Shown here: positions 45,250 to 52,237 of the stretch, piece by piece
How positions within the stretch are numbered: position 1 is the stretch's first letter
How the letters are laid out: the number at the start of each line of letters is the position of its first letter
NCBI RefSeq assembly: GCF_013280495.1
Contig: NZ_JABSSX010000002.1
Span: forward strand, 248,001-312,000
Reading direction: 5' to 3'
DNA length: 64,000 nucleotides
Source: Brevibacterium permense
GTDB taxonomy: Bacteria; Actinomycetota; Actinomycetes; Actinomycetales; Brevibacteriaceae
The notes under the pieces: model-generated
The model's input: only the letters and a program-made list of their open reading frames with translations
What the model was told of the DNA's origin: nothing
Databases searched by the model: none
Program-made: the position numbers and the translations under genes

Positions 45250-46578
45250 TCAGACGCGGATGATCTCACGCGGGAAGTTCGTGAATGGCTCGCAGCCGGT
45301 GTCGGTGATGAGCACGGGTTCCGACAGTTCGATTCCGTAGCCGTTCATCCACATTCCGCCGATGAGGTGGAAGGTCATTCCCGCTTCGAGAATCTGGTCG
45401 TCCTCGGTGCGGATCGAGATCGTCCGCTCGCCCCAGTCGGGCGGGTAGCCGATCCCGATCGAGTAGCCCAGGCGGCTGGGTTTCTCCAGTCCTGACAGAG
45501 CCAGCACGCGATTCCAGGTGCGGGCGAGTTCTGCGGTGGGCACCTCGGGGGCGGCGACGTCGAGGACAGCGGACAGCGCCTCGGCGACAACGCCTTCGAG
45601 GCGGACGAGCTCCTGTTTCGGTCGCCCGGTCACCGCGGTGCGAGCCAGCGGAACATGGTAGCGGCGGTGGACGCCGGCGAGTTCGATGCTCACCGATTCG
45701 TCGCGTTCGAACTTCCGGTCGGTCCAACTCAGATGCGGGGTGTCCGCGCTTTCGCCGGTGGGCATCAGCGGGACGATCGAGGGGTAGTCGCCCCAGACTC
45801 CGTCACCGCCTCTGGTCTGGGCTTCGAAGATCGCGGCCGCCACTTCGTTCTGGCCGACGCCGACGCCGATCGTGCCCAGTGCCGCGTCCATGGCAACGGT
45901 GGTCACCTTCGCGGCCTTGCGCATGAGCGCGATCTCCGCCGGAGATTTGACCGCGCGGATCCAGTTGACGAGTTCGAAGGAGTCGACGAGGCGCCATTCG
46001 GGCACGCCGTTGACCAGCGCCCGGAAGGCACGCGGGGAGAAGAAATGCGAATCCATCTCGACGCCGACCGGAGAGGTGGAGGCACGGGCGACCTCCCACC
46101 GTTGGCGCAGGGCGAAGGCGACCCAGTCGAAGGGGTGGATATGCGGACGCTGCACATACCGTTCGGGATAGCCGACGATGTCCTCCGGTGGCAGCCAGGA
46201 AGTGTGCGAGGCTCCCCGCGCGTCCATATCGCGCATGAACAGAGTCATGGGTCCCGACGACGGCACGAAGAGCAGCTGCGGGGTGTAGAAGGACCACGCG
46301 TTGTAGCCGGTGAGGTAGTAGATGTTGGCCGGGTCGGTGACGATGAGCGCGGCCAGGCCCTGGTCGAGCATGCGGTTGCGCACCGAAGCGATCCGCCCGA
46401 GGTACTCCTCAGCGCTGAACGACAGTTCGTTCGCGCCGATCGTATCGACTTCGCCGGGAACCGGCTGCGGGCGCGCCTTGACCTCTTTGCCGGCCTGCCC
46501 CTGCTCGGCCCCGGGACGCATCCCGTGCACATCCGGGCGATTGTCGTCGCCGCCGTAGAACAGCTCACCCTCATTCAT
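45250..46578 (-). CDS. M24-fold ectoine hydrolase-like protein (DoeA/creatinase type)
   Basis: 442-residue protein of the pita-bread (M24) fold. N-terminal creatinase-type domain (FSAEEYLGRIASVRNRMLDQ; YYLTGYNAWSFYTPQ) and a C-terminal catalytic fold. The segments GDYPSIVPLMPTG, GIGYPPDWGERTISIR and ITDTGCEPFTNFPRE match what I know of DoeA, which opens the ectoine ring to acetyl-diaminobutyrate. The Asp-Asp-His-Glu-Glu metal site of M24 aminopeptidases is not present, as in creatinase. ATG 46578 is chosen; TTGACA-N18-CACACT lies just upstream. Alternatives: creatinase or another amidohydrolase. Divergent from an Lrp regulator and aminotransferase, as in doe loci. Confidence 0.78.
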   Translation of the reverse strand: MNEGELFYGGDDNRPDVHGMRPGAEQGQAGKEVKARPQPVPGEVDTIGANELSFSAEEYLGRIASVRNRMLDQGLAALIVTDPANIYYLTGYNAWSFYTPQLLFVPSSGPMTLFMRDMDARGASHTSWLPPEDIVGYPERYVQRPHIHPFDWVAFALRQRWEVARASTSPVGVEMDSHFFSPRAFRALVNGVPEWRLVDSFELVNWIRAVKSPAEIALMRKAAKVTTVAMDAALGTIGVGVGQNEVAAAIFEAQTRGGDGVWGDYPSIVPLMPTGESADTPHLSWTDRKFERDESVSIELAGVHRRYHVPLARTAVTGRPKQELVRLEGVVAEALSAVLDVAAPEVPTAELARTWNRVLALSGLEKPSRLGYSIGIGYPPDWGERTISIRTEDDQILEAGMTFHLIGGMWMNGYGIELSEPVLITDTGCEPFTNFPREIIRV

Positions 46579-46757
46579 GATCCCAGTGTGGTGATCTCTC
46601 TCACATACTGTCAATCACTGTCGATGCGCGTGTTGTCGACGGTCTGCCTATCCGGGCGCCTGCGGGGATCTGACGGCTTTCGCAACGGCGATTCACAGAG
46701 CTTCTCAATAGGGCTTCGGACTGCCGCCGACGTCGGTCCCTGGCAATCCTCGGACCG

Positions 46758-46837
46758 CCGCTTCGGATGGTCGGCGAACGGCGGATTCGGATCGTCAGTG
46801 AACTACGGATTCGGGTGGTTGCTATCGGCGGATCCGG
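46758..46837. repeat. Imperfect 24-bp direct repeats
   Basis: CGGATTCGG at 46782 and 46806, CGGATCCGG at 46829 and CCGCTTCGG at 46758 recur at 23-24 bp spacing. Sequence between the cores is diverged. Purpose unknown; regular spacing could present binding sites on one helix face only loosely (24 bp is about 2.3 turns). Confidence 0.5.
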
Positions 46838-46913
46838 GCGACCCGGCAACGGCGCTTGACGCGGATACCCGTCGGCCTCCTCGGCGATATTGACGAATCC
46901 AGAACCAAACATT

Positions 46914-46929
46914 TTCAGTTTCGACTGAA
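46914..46929. promoter_or_regulatory. Palindrome in lrp/doeA-like intergenic region
   Basis: TTCAGT-TTCG-ACTGAA, perfect 6-bp arms in the AT-rich part, 75 bp before the Lrp/AsnC start. Lrp-family proteins bind short imperfect palindromes of this kind near their own genes. Confidence 0.5.
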
Positions 46930-47003
46930 TTCGCATACACAACAGCGCATTTCAGCAGATTCGGTGATAGATTGTCCTGAGACGCACATCACGGAGGTGA
47001 AGA

Positions 47004-47489
47004 ATGGACCCGCTTCTGCCGAACGGCAGCGGTTCCCGACTGGGGAATCTCGACGAGAAATCTAAGGCGATCATCGTCGAGCTGCAGCACGACGGAAGGA
47101 AATCCTATTCGGCCATCGGCAAGTCCGTCGGCCTGTCCGAGGCCGCCGTGCGCCAGCGGGTGTCGCGGCTCATCGATTCGGGTGTCATGGAGATCGTCGC
47201 CGTGACCGACCCGCTGAGTCTGGGATTCGCGCGACAGGCGATGGTGGGGCTCAAGGTCCGCGGGGACATCTCCGCGGTCGCCGAGAAGCTGCACGACTAC
47301 GACGAGATCGACTACCTCGTCGTCACCGCCGGTTCGTTCGACCTCCTGGTCGAGATCGTGTGTGAATCGGATCGGCATCTGATCGAGTTCGTCAATGAGG
47401 AGCTCCGCTCGATCGATGCCGTCGTGGATACGGAGCTCTTCATGTACCTCTCACTCGAAAAGCAGAAATACAACTGGGGGACGCGATGA
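47004..47489 (+). CDS. Lrp/AsnC family transcriptional regulator
   Basis: 161-residue regulator: winged HTH at about 15-65 (LDEKSKAIIVELQHDGRKSYSAIGKSVGLSEAAVRQRVSRL is split across it) and a RAM/AsnC ligand domain at about 75-155 (MVGLKVRGDISAVAEKL; VVTAGSFDLLVEIVCES). GGAGGTG precedes the ATG. Its stop overlaps the aminotransferase start (ATGA), so they are co-translated. This regulator-aminotransferase pair occurs in polyamine catabolism of streptomycetes and, next to a DoeA gene, resembles doeX-doeD. Confidence 0.92.
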   Translation: MDPLLPNGSGSRLGNLDEKSKAIIVELQHDGRKSYSAIGKSVGLSEAAVRQRVSRLIDSGVMEIVAVTDPLSLGFARQAMVGLKVRGDISAVAEKLHDYDEIDYLVVTAGSFDLLVEIVCESDRHLIEFVNEELRSIDAVVDTELFMYLSLEKQKYNWGTR

Positions 47490-48877
47490 CAGACAATGTC
47501 ACCAGGGCCGGCACTCCTTATCAGGATGCCATCCGCAATAACGTGTGGATGCACATGTCACCACACCAAGCACTGTTCAACGGTGGTGAGGCGCCGGTCA
47601 TCGTACGCGGCGAGGGTCACCACATCTTCGACGACAAGGGCAAGAAGTACCTCGACGGTCTCGCCGGTCTGTTCACCGTTCAGGTGGGGCACGGTCGTGA
47701 GCAGATCGCGAAGGCGATGTATGACCAGACGCTCAAGCTGCCGTTCATGCCGCTGTGGTCGTACGCCCACCCGCAGGCGATCGAGGTCTCGGAACGTCTG
47801 GCCAGCTATGCGCCGGGCGATCTCAACCGGGTCTTCCTCACCTCCGGCGGCGGCGACTCGGTCGAGTCGGCGATGAAGCTGGCGAAGAACTACTTCAAGC
47901 TCGTCGGCAAGCCCGGCAAGCACAAGATCATCTCGCGGGCCACCGCCTACCACGGCACGCCGCACGGTGCGCTGTCGGTGACCTCGCTGCCGGGTCTGCG
48001 GGAGCAGTTCGCTCCGCTGGTCCCCGGTGCTCACAAGGTGCCGAACACGAACTTCTACCGAGCACCTGAGCACCTCGCCCACGATGAGAAGGCCTTCGGC
48101 CGCTGGGCCGCCGACCGCATCGGTGAGGCCATCGAGTTCGAAGGTGCCGACTCCGTGGCCGCCGTCTTCCTCGAGCCCGTGCAGAACTCCGGCGGATGCT
48201 TCCCGCCGCCTCCCGGATATTTCGAGCGGGTCCGCGAGATCTGCGACGAGTACGATGTGTTGCTGGTCTCGGACGAGACGATCTGCGCCTATGGTCGCAT
48301 CGGCGACATGTTCGCCTGCAACGACTTCGGCTATGTTCCCGACATCATCACCTCGGCCAAGGGCATCACCTCCGGCTATGCACCGCTGGGTGCGATGATC
48401 GCCTCCGATCGGCTCTTCGAGCCCTTCGGCCCCGGCGGCGATGAGACCTTCTACCACGGCTACACCTTCGGCGGTCACCCCGTCGCCTGTGCCGCCGCGA
48501 TGGCGAACTTCGACGTCTTCGAAGAGGAGAAGCTCAACGACCACGTGCACGAGAACGCTGCGGCGTTCAAGTTCACGCTCGAGAAGCTCAAGGATCTGCC
48601 GATCGTCGGTGACGTCCGCGGTGAGGGATTCTTCTACGGAATCGAACTCGTCAAGGACAAGGACACGAAGGAATCGTTCACCGAAGAGGAGTCCGAACGG
48701 ATCCTCAAGAACTTCGTGTCGGCGAAGATGTACGACAGCGGTCTGTACTGCCGCGCCGACGACCGCGGCGACCCGGTCATCCAACTCTCGCCTCCGCTGA
48801 CCGTCGGTCAGAACGAGTTCGACGAAATGGAGCAGATCATCCGCGGCGTCCTGCAGGAAGCCTGGACAATGTTCTGA
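47486..48877 (+). CDS. Class III aminotransferase (aspartate aminotransferase family; DABA or putrescine type)
   Basis: 463-residue PLP enzyme. GLAGLFTVQVGHG and LTSGGGDSVESAMKLAKNYF at the N-terminal half, VSDETICAYGRIG (PLP-interacting Asp), and the Schiff-base Lys in ITSAKGITSGYAPLGAM near residue 295. The sequence is close to the streptomycete group paired with Lrp regulators and implicated in polyamine (putrescine) use; beside a DoeA-like gene it could instead be the diaminobutyrate transaminase of ectoine degradation. Sequence alone does not decide. Followed after 9 bp by a dispersed palindrome. Confidence 0.88.
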   Translation: MTDNVTRAGTPYQDAIRNNVWMHMSPHQALFNGGEAPVIVRGEGHHIFDDKGKKYLDGLAGLFTVQVGHGREQIAKAMYDQTLKLPFMPLWSYAHPQAIEVSERLASYAPGDLNRVFLTSGGGDSVESAMKLAKNYFKLVGKPGKHKIISRATAYHGTPHGALSVTSLPGLREQFAPLVPGAHKVPNTNFYRAPEHLAHDEKAFGRWAADRIGEAIEFEGADSVAAVFLEPVQNSGGCFPPPPGYFERVREICDEYDVLLVSDETICAYGRIGDMFACNDFGYVPDIITSAKGITSGYAPLGAMIASDRLFEPFGPGGDETFYHGYTFGGHPVACAAAMANFDVFEEEKLNDHVHENAAAFKFTLEKLKDLPIVGDVRGEGFFYGIELVKDKDTKESFTEEESERILKNFVSAKMYDSGLYCRADDRGDPVIQLSPPLTVGQNEFDEMEQIIRGVLQEAWTMF

Positions 48878-48886
48878 CCCCAATTG

Positions 48887-48942
48887 CTACCTGACGGCGG
48901 CCCAGCAACCTCGCGCGAGGTTGCTGGGCCGCCGTCAGGTAG
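48887..48942. repeat. Dispersed palindromic element, copy 3 (between aminotransferase and yibE/F genes)
   Basis: 56-bp perfect palindrome with 28-bp arms meeting at TCGC/GCGA, between convergent genes. The stop codon of the aminotransferase is followed by CCCCAATT and then the element, the same flank as beside glyS (copy 4). Confidence 0.92.
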
Positions 48943-48956
48943 TTCCGGGGCGAAGT

Positions 48957-50297
48957 TCAGCGGTTCTGGTCGCGTTCACGGGCCTCGCGACGGGGCATCG
49001 GCGGCCGCTCCTCGGTGAGGTCTGCAGCCGCGATCATGCCCGAGTCGGCAGCCGCGATCGTGCCGGGGGCAGCCGCGATCATGCCGGGCGCAGCCGCGGA
49101 TCCGGTGGGCCGCCCCGGCGGGCGCACTCCCGATTTCACCACGAGGACACCGAGTCCGGTCGTCAGCGGAATCGCGATGACCAGACCGATCGAGCACACG
49201 AGGATGCTCACCACCTCGACCGACATGTCTCCGAGTGTGAACGTGTCGAACAGCGGCTGATCGTGCGCGGAGACGATGATGAGCGTCATCAGCGCCGAGC
49301 CCACATACGCGAACGTGATCGTATAGACGGTCGAGGCGATATGGTCACGCCCGATGCGCATCGCCCGGGAGAACAGCTGACCGGGCTTCATCTCCGGGGC
49401 AGCGGCTGCCAGCTCCCACACCGCCGAAGCCTGTGTGATCGTGACGTCGTTGAGCACTCCGAGTCCGGTGATGAGGATCGCGCACACGATGATGTCCGTC
49501 ATCCCCAGATCGGTCGTATCGACCAGCAGATACCCGTCCTCCGAATAGGCGATGCCCAGATTCGCCCAGGACGTCATCCACGCACCGAGGATGCCCGTGA
49601 TGATGATGCCGAGCACCGTTCCGAACAGCGCCGTCGACGTCCGCGTCGAGATTCCGTGCGCCAGGTAGAGCGCGATGACCATGATCAGACTGGCAGAGAC
49701 CATCGCCACCAGCACCGGCGGTTTGCCGTCGAGCATCGCCGGGAGCATGAAGACGAACAGCACGGCACCGGCGAACCCGAGTCCGATGAGTGCGCGCAGG
49801 CCCCTCAGACCGGCGACGAGGAGGACGACGATCGCGTAGATGATCGCCAGGGCGAGCATCGGGACGTTGCGGTCGAAATCGATGAACACGTAGTCAGTGC
49901 CCATCTCCGCCCGGTCCGGTGACTTCGTGAAGTCGAGGGCCTTGATCGTGTCGCCGACATCGACGCCGGCCTTGACCGCGTCGGGGGTGACATAGAGGCT
50001 GCCTTCCTGCCCGTTCGCCTCCACGGTGTACGTCGTGCAGTCAGCGCGGACCATCGGGTCCGTCTCCCCAGGGTCGCAGTCCGAAGCGTCGACGGCGGTG
50101 ACGGTGACCTTCGTATCGCTGGTCCCTTCGGCCGAGTTCGTCGTCGGTCCGCCACAGGGCAGATCCTTGTCAGGTCCTGACGGCCACAGCACGAAAAGTC
50201 CGGCGATCGTGACGACGATGAGCGGGATGAGGCAGGCGAGCATGATCAGACGAACCTTCGGCGAGGCCTTCGGTTCGTGTGTGGACGTCATATGCAT
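48957..50297 (-). CDS. YibE/F-like family membrane protein
   Basis: 446 residues. One N-terminal helix at about 15-38, an extracytoplasmic beta-rich domain of about 100 residues (VTVTAVDASDCDPGETDPM), then seven helices from about 145 to 385 (MLALAIIYAIVVLLVAGLRG; GLGVLNDVTITQASAVWEL is the most conserved YibE/F region). Function of the family is unknown. The cytoplasmic tail carries a threefold GMIAAA-type repeat. ATG 50297 has AAGGA upstream. Same orientation as glyS but separated by the copy-4 palindrome. Confidence 0.87.
   Translation of the reverse strand: MHMTSTHEPKASPKVRLIMLACLIPLIVVTIAGLFVLWPSGPDKDLPCGGPTTNSAEGTSDTKVTVTAVDASDCDPGETDPMVRADCTTYTVEANGQEGSLYVTPDAVKAGVDVGDTIKALDFTKSPDRAEMGTDYVFIDFDRNVPMLALAIIYAIVVLLVAGLRGLRALIGLGFAGAVLFVFMLPAMLDGKPPVLVAMVSASLIMVIALYLAHGISTRTSTALFGTVLGIIITGILGAWMTSWANLGIAYSEDGYLLVDTTDLGMTDIIVCAILITGLGVLNDVTITQASAVWELAAAAPEMKPGQLFSRAMRIGRDHIASTVYTITFAYVGSALMTLIIVSAHDQPLFDTFTLGDMSVEVVSILVCSIGLVIAIPLTTGLGVLVVKSGVRPPGRPTGSAAAPGMIAAAPGTIAAADSGMIAAADLTEERPPMPRREARERDQNR
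49024..49099. repeat. 21-24 bp tandem repeats in the yibE/F 3' end
   Basis: GCAGCCGCGATCATGCC and close variants occur three times in a row plus a partial fourth, encoding AAAPGMI/AAAPGTI/AAADSGMI on the minus strand. In-frame units. Confidence 0.8.
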
Positions 50298-50395
50298 GGC
50301 GGTCCTTCAGAGACGGCTGACCGGACAGATGCGGGGGCGGTCGACCAGGGCGGAATGGCGGCTGGTGCTCACCGAGGCGGCCAACCATTATCACA

Positions 50396-50453
50396 ACTAC
50401 CTGACGGCGGCCCAGCAACCTGGCGCCAGGTTGCTGGGCCGCCGTCAGGTAGT
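50396..50453. repeat. Dispersed palindromic element, copy 4 (downstream of glyS)
   Basis: 58-bp perfect palindrome with 29-bp arms meeting at TGGC/GCCA. On the minus strand the glyS stop codon is followed by CCCCAATT and the element, as for copy 3. Likely terminator of glyS. Confidence 0.92.
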
Positions 50454-50461
50454 AATTGGGG

Positions 50462-51844
50462 TCAGGCTCCGGCGAGGTGGTCGGCCAGGTAGTTCTCCAC
50501 CTGATCGATGCTCACGCGCTCTTGGCTCATGTCATCACGCTTGCGGATCGTCACGGCCTGATCATCGAGGGTGTCGAAGTCGACGGTGATGCACAGCGGC
50601 GTTCCGATCTCGTCCTGGCGGCGGTAGCGACGGCCGATGGCACCGGCATCATCGAAGTCGATGTTCCAGCGTCGACGCAGCGTCGCAGCGAGGTCCTTCG
50701 CCGCCGGTGTCAGCTTCTCGTTGCGGCTCAACGGCAGCACCGCTGCCTTGACCGGTGCCAGGCGCGGATCCAGCTTGAGCACAGCACGCTTGTCGACTCC
50801 GCCCTTCGTGTTCGGCGCCTCGTCTTCGGAGTAGGCCTCGACAAGGAAGGCCATCATCGACCGGGTCAGGCCGAAGGAGGGTTCGATGACATACGGGGTG
50901 TAGCGGTCTCCGCTGGCCTGGTCGAAGTACTGGAGCTTCGCTCCCGAGACCTCCGTGTGAGTGCCGAGGTCGTAGTCGGTGCGGTTGGCCACACCCATCA
51001 GCTCGCCCCATTCGGACCCCTGGAAGCCGAAGCGGTATTCGATGTCGATGGTGCCTGCCGAATAGTGCGCACGGTCCTCGGCGGGAACGTCGAGGCGGCG
51101 GACGTTGTCCTCGGAGATGCCGAGATCGAGGAACCAGGACCAGCAGTCTTCGACCCACTGCTTGTAGTAGTCGTCGGCCTCGTCCGGGTGGACGAAGTAC
51201 TCGATCTCCATCTGCTCGAACTCGCGGGTGCGGAAGATGAAGTTGCCGGGGGTGATCTCGTTGCGGAAGGCCTTGCCGATCTGGCCGATGCCGAACGGCG
51301 GCTTCTTCCTGGCGGCGGTGAGCACATTGTTGAAGTTCACGAAGATGCCCTGCGCGGTCTCCGGCCGCAGGTAGTGGAGTCCGGCTTCGGAGTCGACAGG
51401 TCCGAGGAAGGTCTTGACCAGGCCGGAGAACTCCTGCGGCTCGGTCCACTGACCGCGCGTGCCGCAGTCAGGGCAGACGATATCGGCCATGCCGTTCTCC
51501 GGAGCCTTCTTGTTCTTCGCCTCATACGCCTCGACGAGGTGGTCCTCGCGGTGGCGCTTGTGGCAGTTGAGGCACTCGACGAGAGGATCGACGAAGGTGG
51601 CGACGTGGCCGGAGGCTTCCCAGACGCGCTTGGGCAGGATGATCGAGGAGTCGAGGCCGACGACGTCTTCGCGACCGCGCACGAACTGCTGCCACCACTG
51701 CGCCTTGATATTGTCCTTGAGCTCCACGCCCAACGGCCCGTAGTCCCATGCCGAGCGGGAACCGCCGTAGATCTCTCCTGCTTGGAAGACGAATCCTCTG
51801 CGCTTGGCCAGGGCGATGACGGCATCCAACTTGGACTGTGCCAC
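50462..51844 (-). CDS. glyS: Glycyl-tRNA synthetase (dimeric, eukaryote/archaeal-like type)
   Basis: 460-residue class II synthetase. Motif 2 region [14 protein letters not shown], motif 3 [10 protein letters not shown], a zinc-type cluster ([16 protein letters not shown]) in the insertion, and a C-terminal anticodon-binding domain. This single-chain form is the usual one in actinobacteria. Start is GTG 51844, with AAGGAG ten bases upstream; sequence before it in the same frame is not coding. A minus-strand TAGGCT with TTGAGG 19 bp further upstream could be its promoter. Confidence 0.96.
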   Translation of the reverse strand: MAQSKLDAVIALAKRRGFVFQAGEIYGGSRSAWDYGPLGVELKDNIKAQWWQQFVRGREDVVGLDSSIILPKRVWEASGHVATFVDPLVECLNCHKRHREDHLVEAYEAKNKKAPENGMADIVCPDCGTRGQWTEPQEFSGLVKTFLGPVDSEAGLHYLRPETAQGIFVNFNNVLTAARKKPPFGIGQIGKAFRNEITPGNFIFRTREFEQMEIEYFVHPDEADDYYKQWVEDCWSWFLDLGISEDNVRRLDVPAEDRAHYSAGTIDIEYRFGFQGSEWGELMGVANRTDYDLGTHTEVSGAKLQYFDQASGDRYTPYVIEPSFGLTRSMMAFLVEAYSEDEAPNTKGGVDKRAVLKLDPRLAPVKAAVLPLSRNEKLTPAAKDLAATLRRRWNIDFDDAGAIGRRYRRQDEIGTPLCITVDFDTLDDQAVTIRKRDDMSQERVSIDQVENYLADHLAGA

Positions 51845-52237
51845 TAGTTCTCTCCTTGTTTCAGTTCGCCGACGGCCGGCTGCCGTGGCTCGCAGATACC
51901 AGCCTAACTGGTCACGCCGTCGCTTCCTCAACACCGACCGGACCCACCCTGACGTCCGCCCTCGGCGACGACAGGTGACGGCAGGAGACCATCGGAGGCG
52001 ACTGATCTCACACTCGGTTTCCCACTCCGGGACCGCCTCGGCGAGGGTGCGGCATGTAGACTTGGGGTACACCCAAACCTTTCTCCGTACCGACGTCTTC
52101 ACGTCTGTCCAAGCGAGTTCTTGGATCTCTACGGTTTCGGCCCGGATTGCTCACGATGATTGCACAAGCGGCCGCAGGGTAGATCGCCACTACAGTCATC
52201 TGCGATCAAGTGTGTGCCGACGTGAGAGAGATCACTC
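51845..52237. other. 393-bp divergent region between glyS and the DEAD-box helicase gene
   Basis: No gene seen. Minus-strand promoter candidate TAGGCT/TTGAGG at 51901-51931 for glyS. A copy of the GCCGAGGCGG motif (reverse orientation) at 52033-52042. On the plus strand TAGACT at about 52055 is followed by the partial palindrome TTGGGGTACACCCAA, giving a leader of roughly 170 bases before the helicase start, long enough for post-transcriptional control as in cold-shock helicase genes. Confidence 0.6.

Larger units (their letters stand above)
46579..47003. other. 425-bp divergent regulatory region between doeA-like and lrp genes
   Basis: No credible gene. It contains a minus-strand promoter-like TTGACA at 46109+500 (46109 is not meant: box at 46609-46614) serving the DoeA-like gene, four imperfect 24-bp repeats (46758-46837), a GC-poor segment from about 46885 to 46985, and a palindrome at 46914-46929 that could be an Lrp/AsnC site. 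GGAGG precedes the lrp ATG. Confidence 0.7.

Noticed and set aside
42947..45340. 797-codon frame through the XRE-permease region
   Set aside because: It crosses a palindromic element and two genes on both strands; composition is His/Arg-rich as in shadow frames.
46601..46893. Frames across the 46579-47003 intergenic region, including one with FGxSxN-like repeats
   Set aside because: They extend from the mirror of the DoeA-like gene or lack start signals; the peptide periodicity is caused by the 24-bp DNA repeats.
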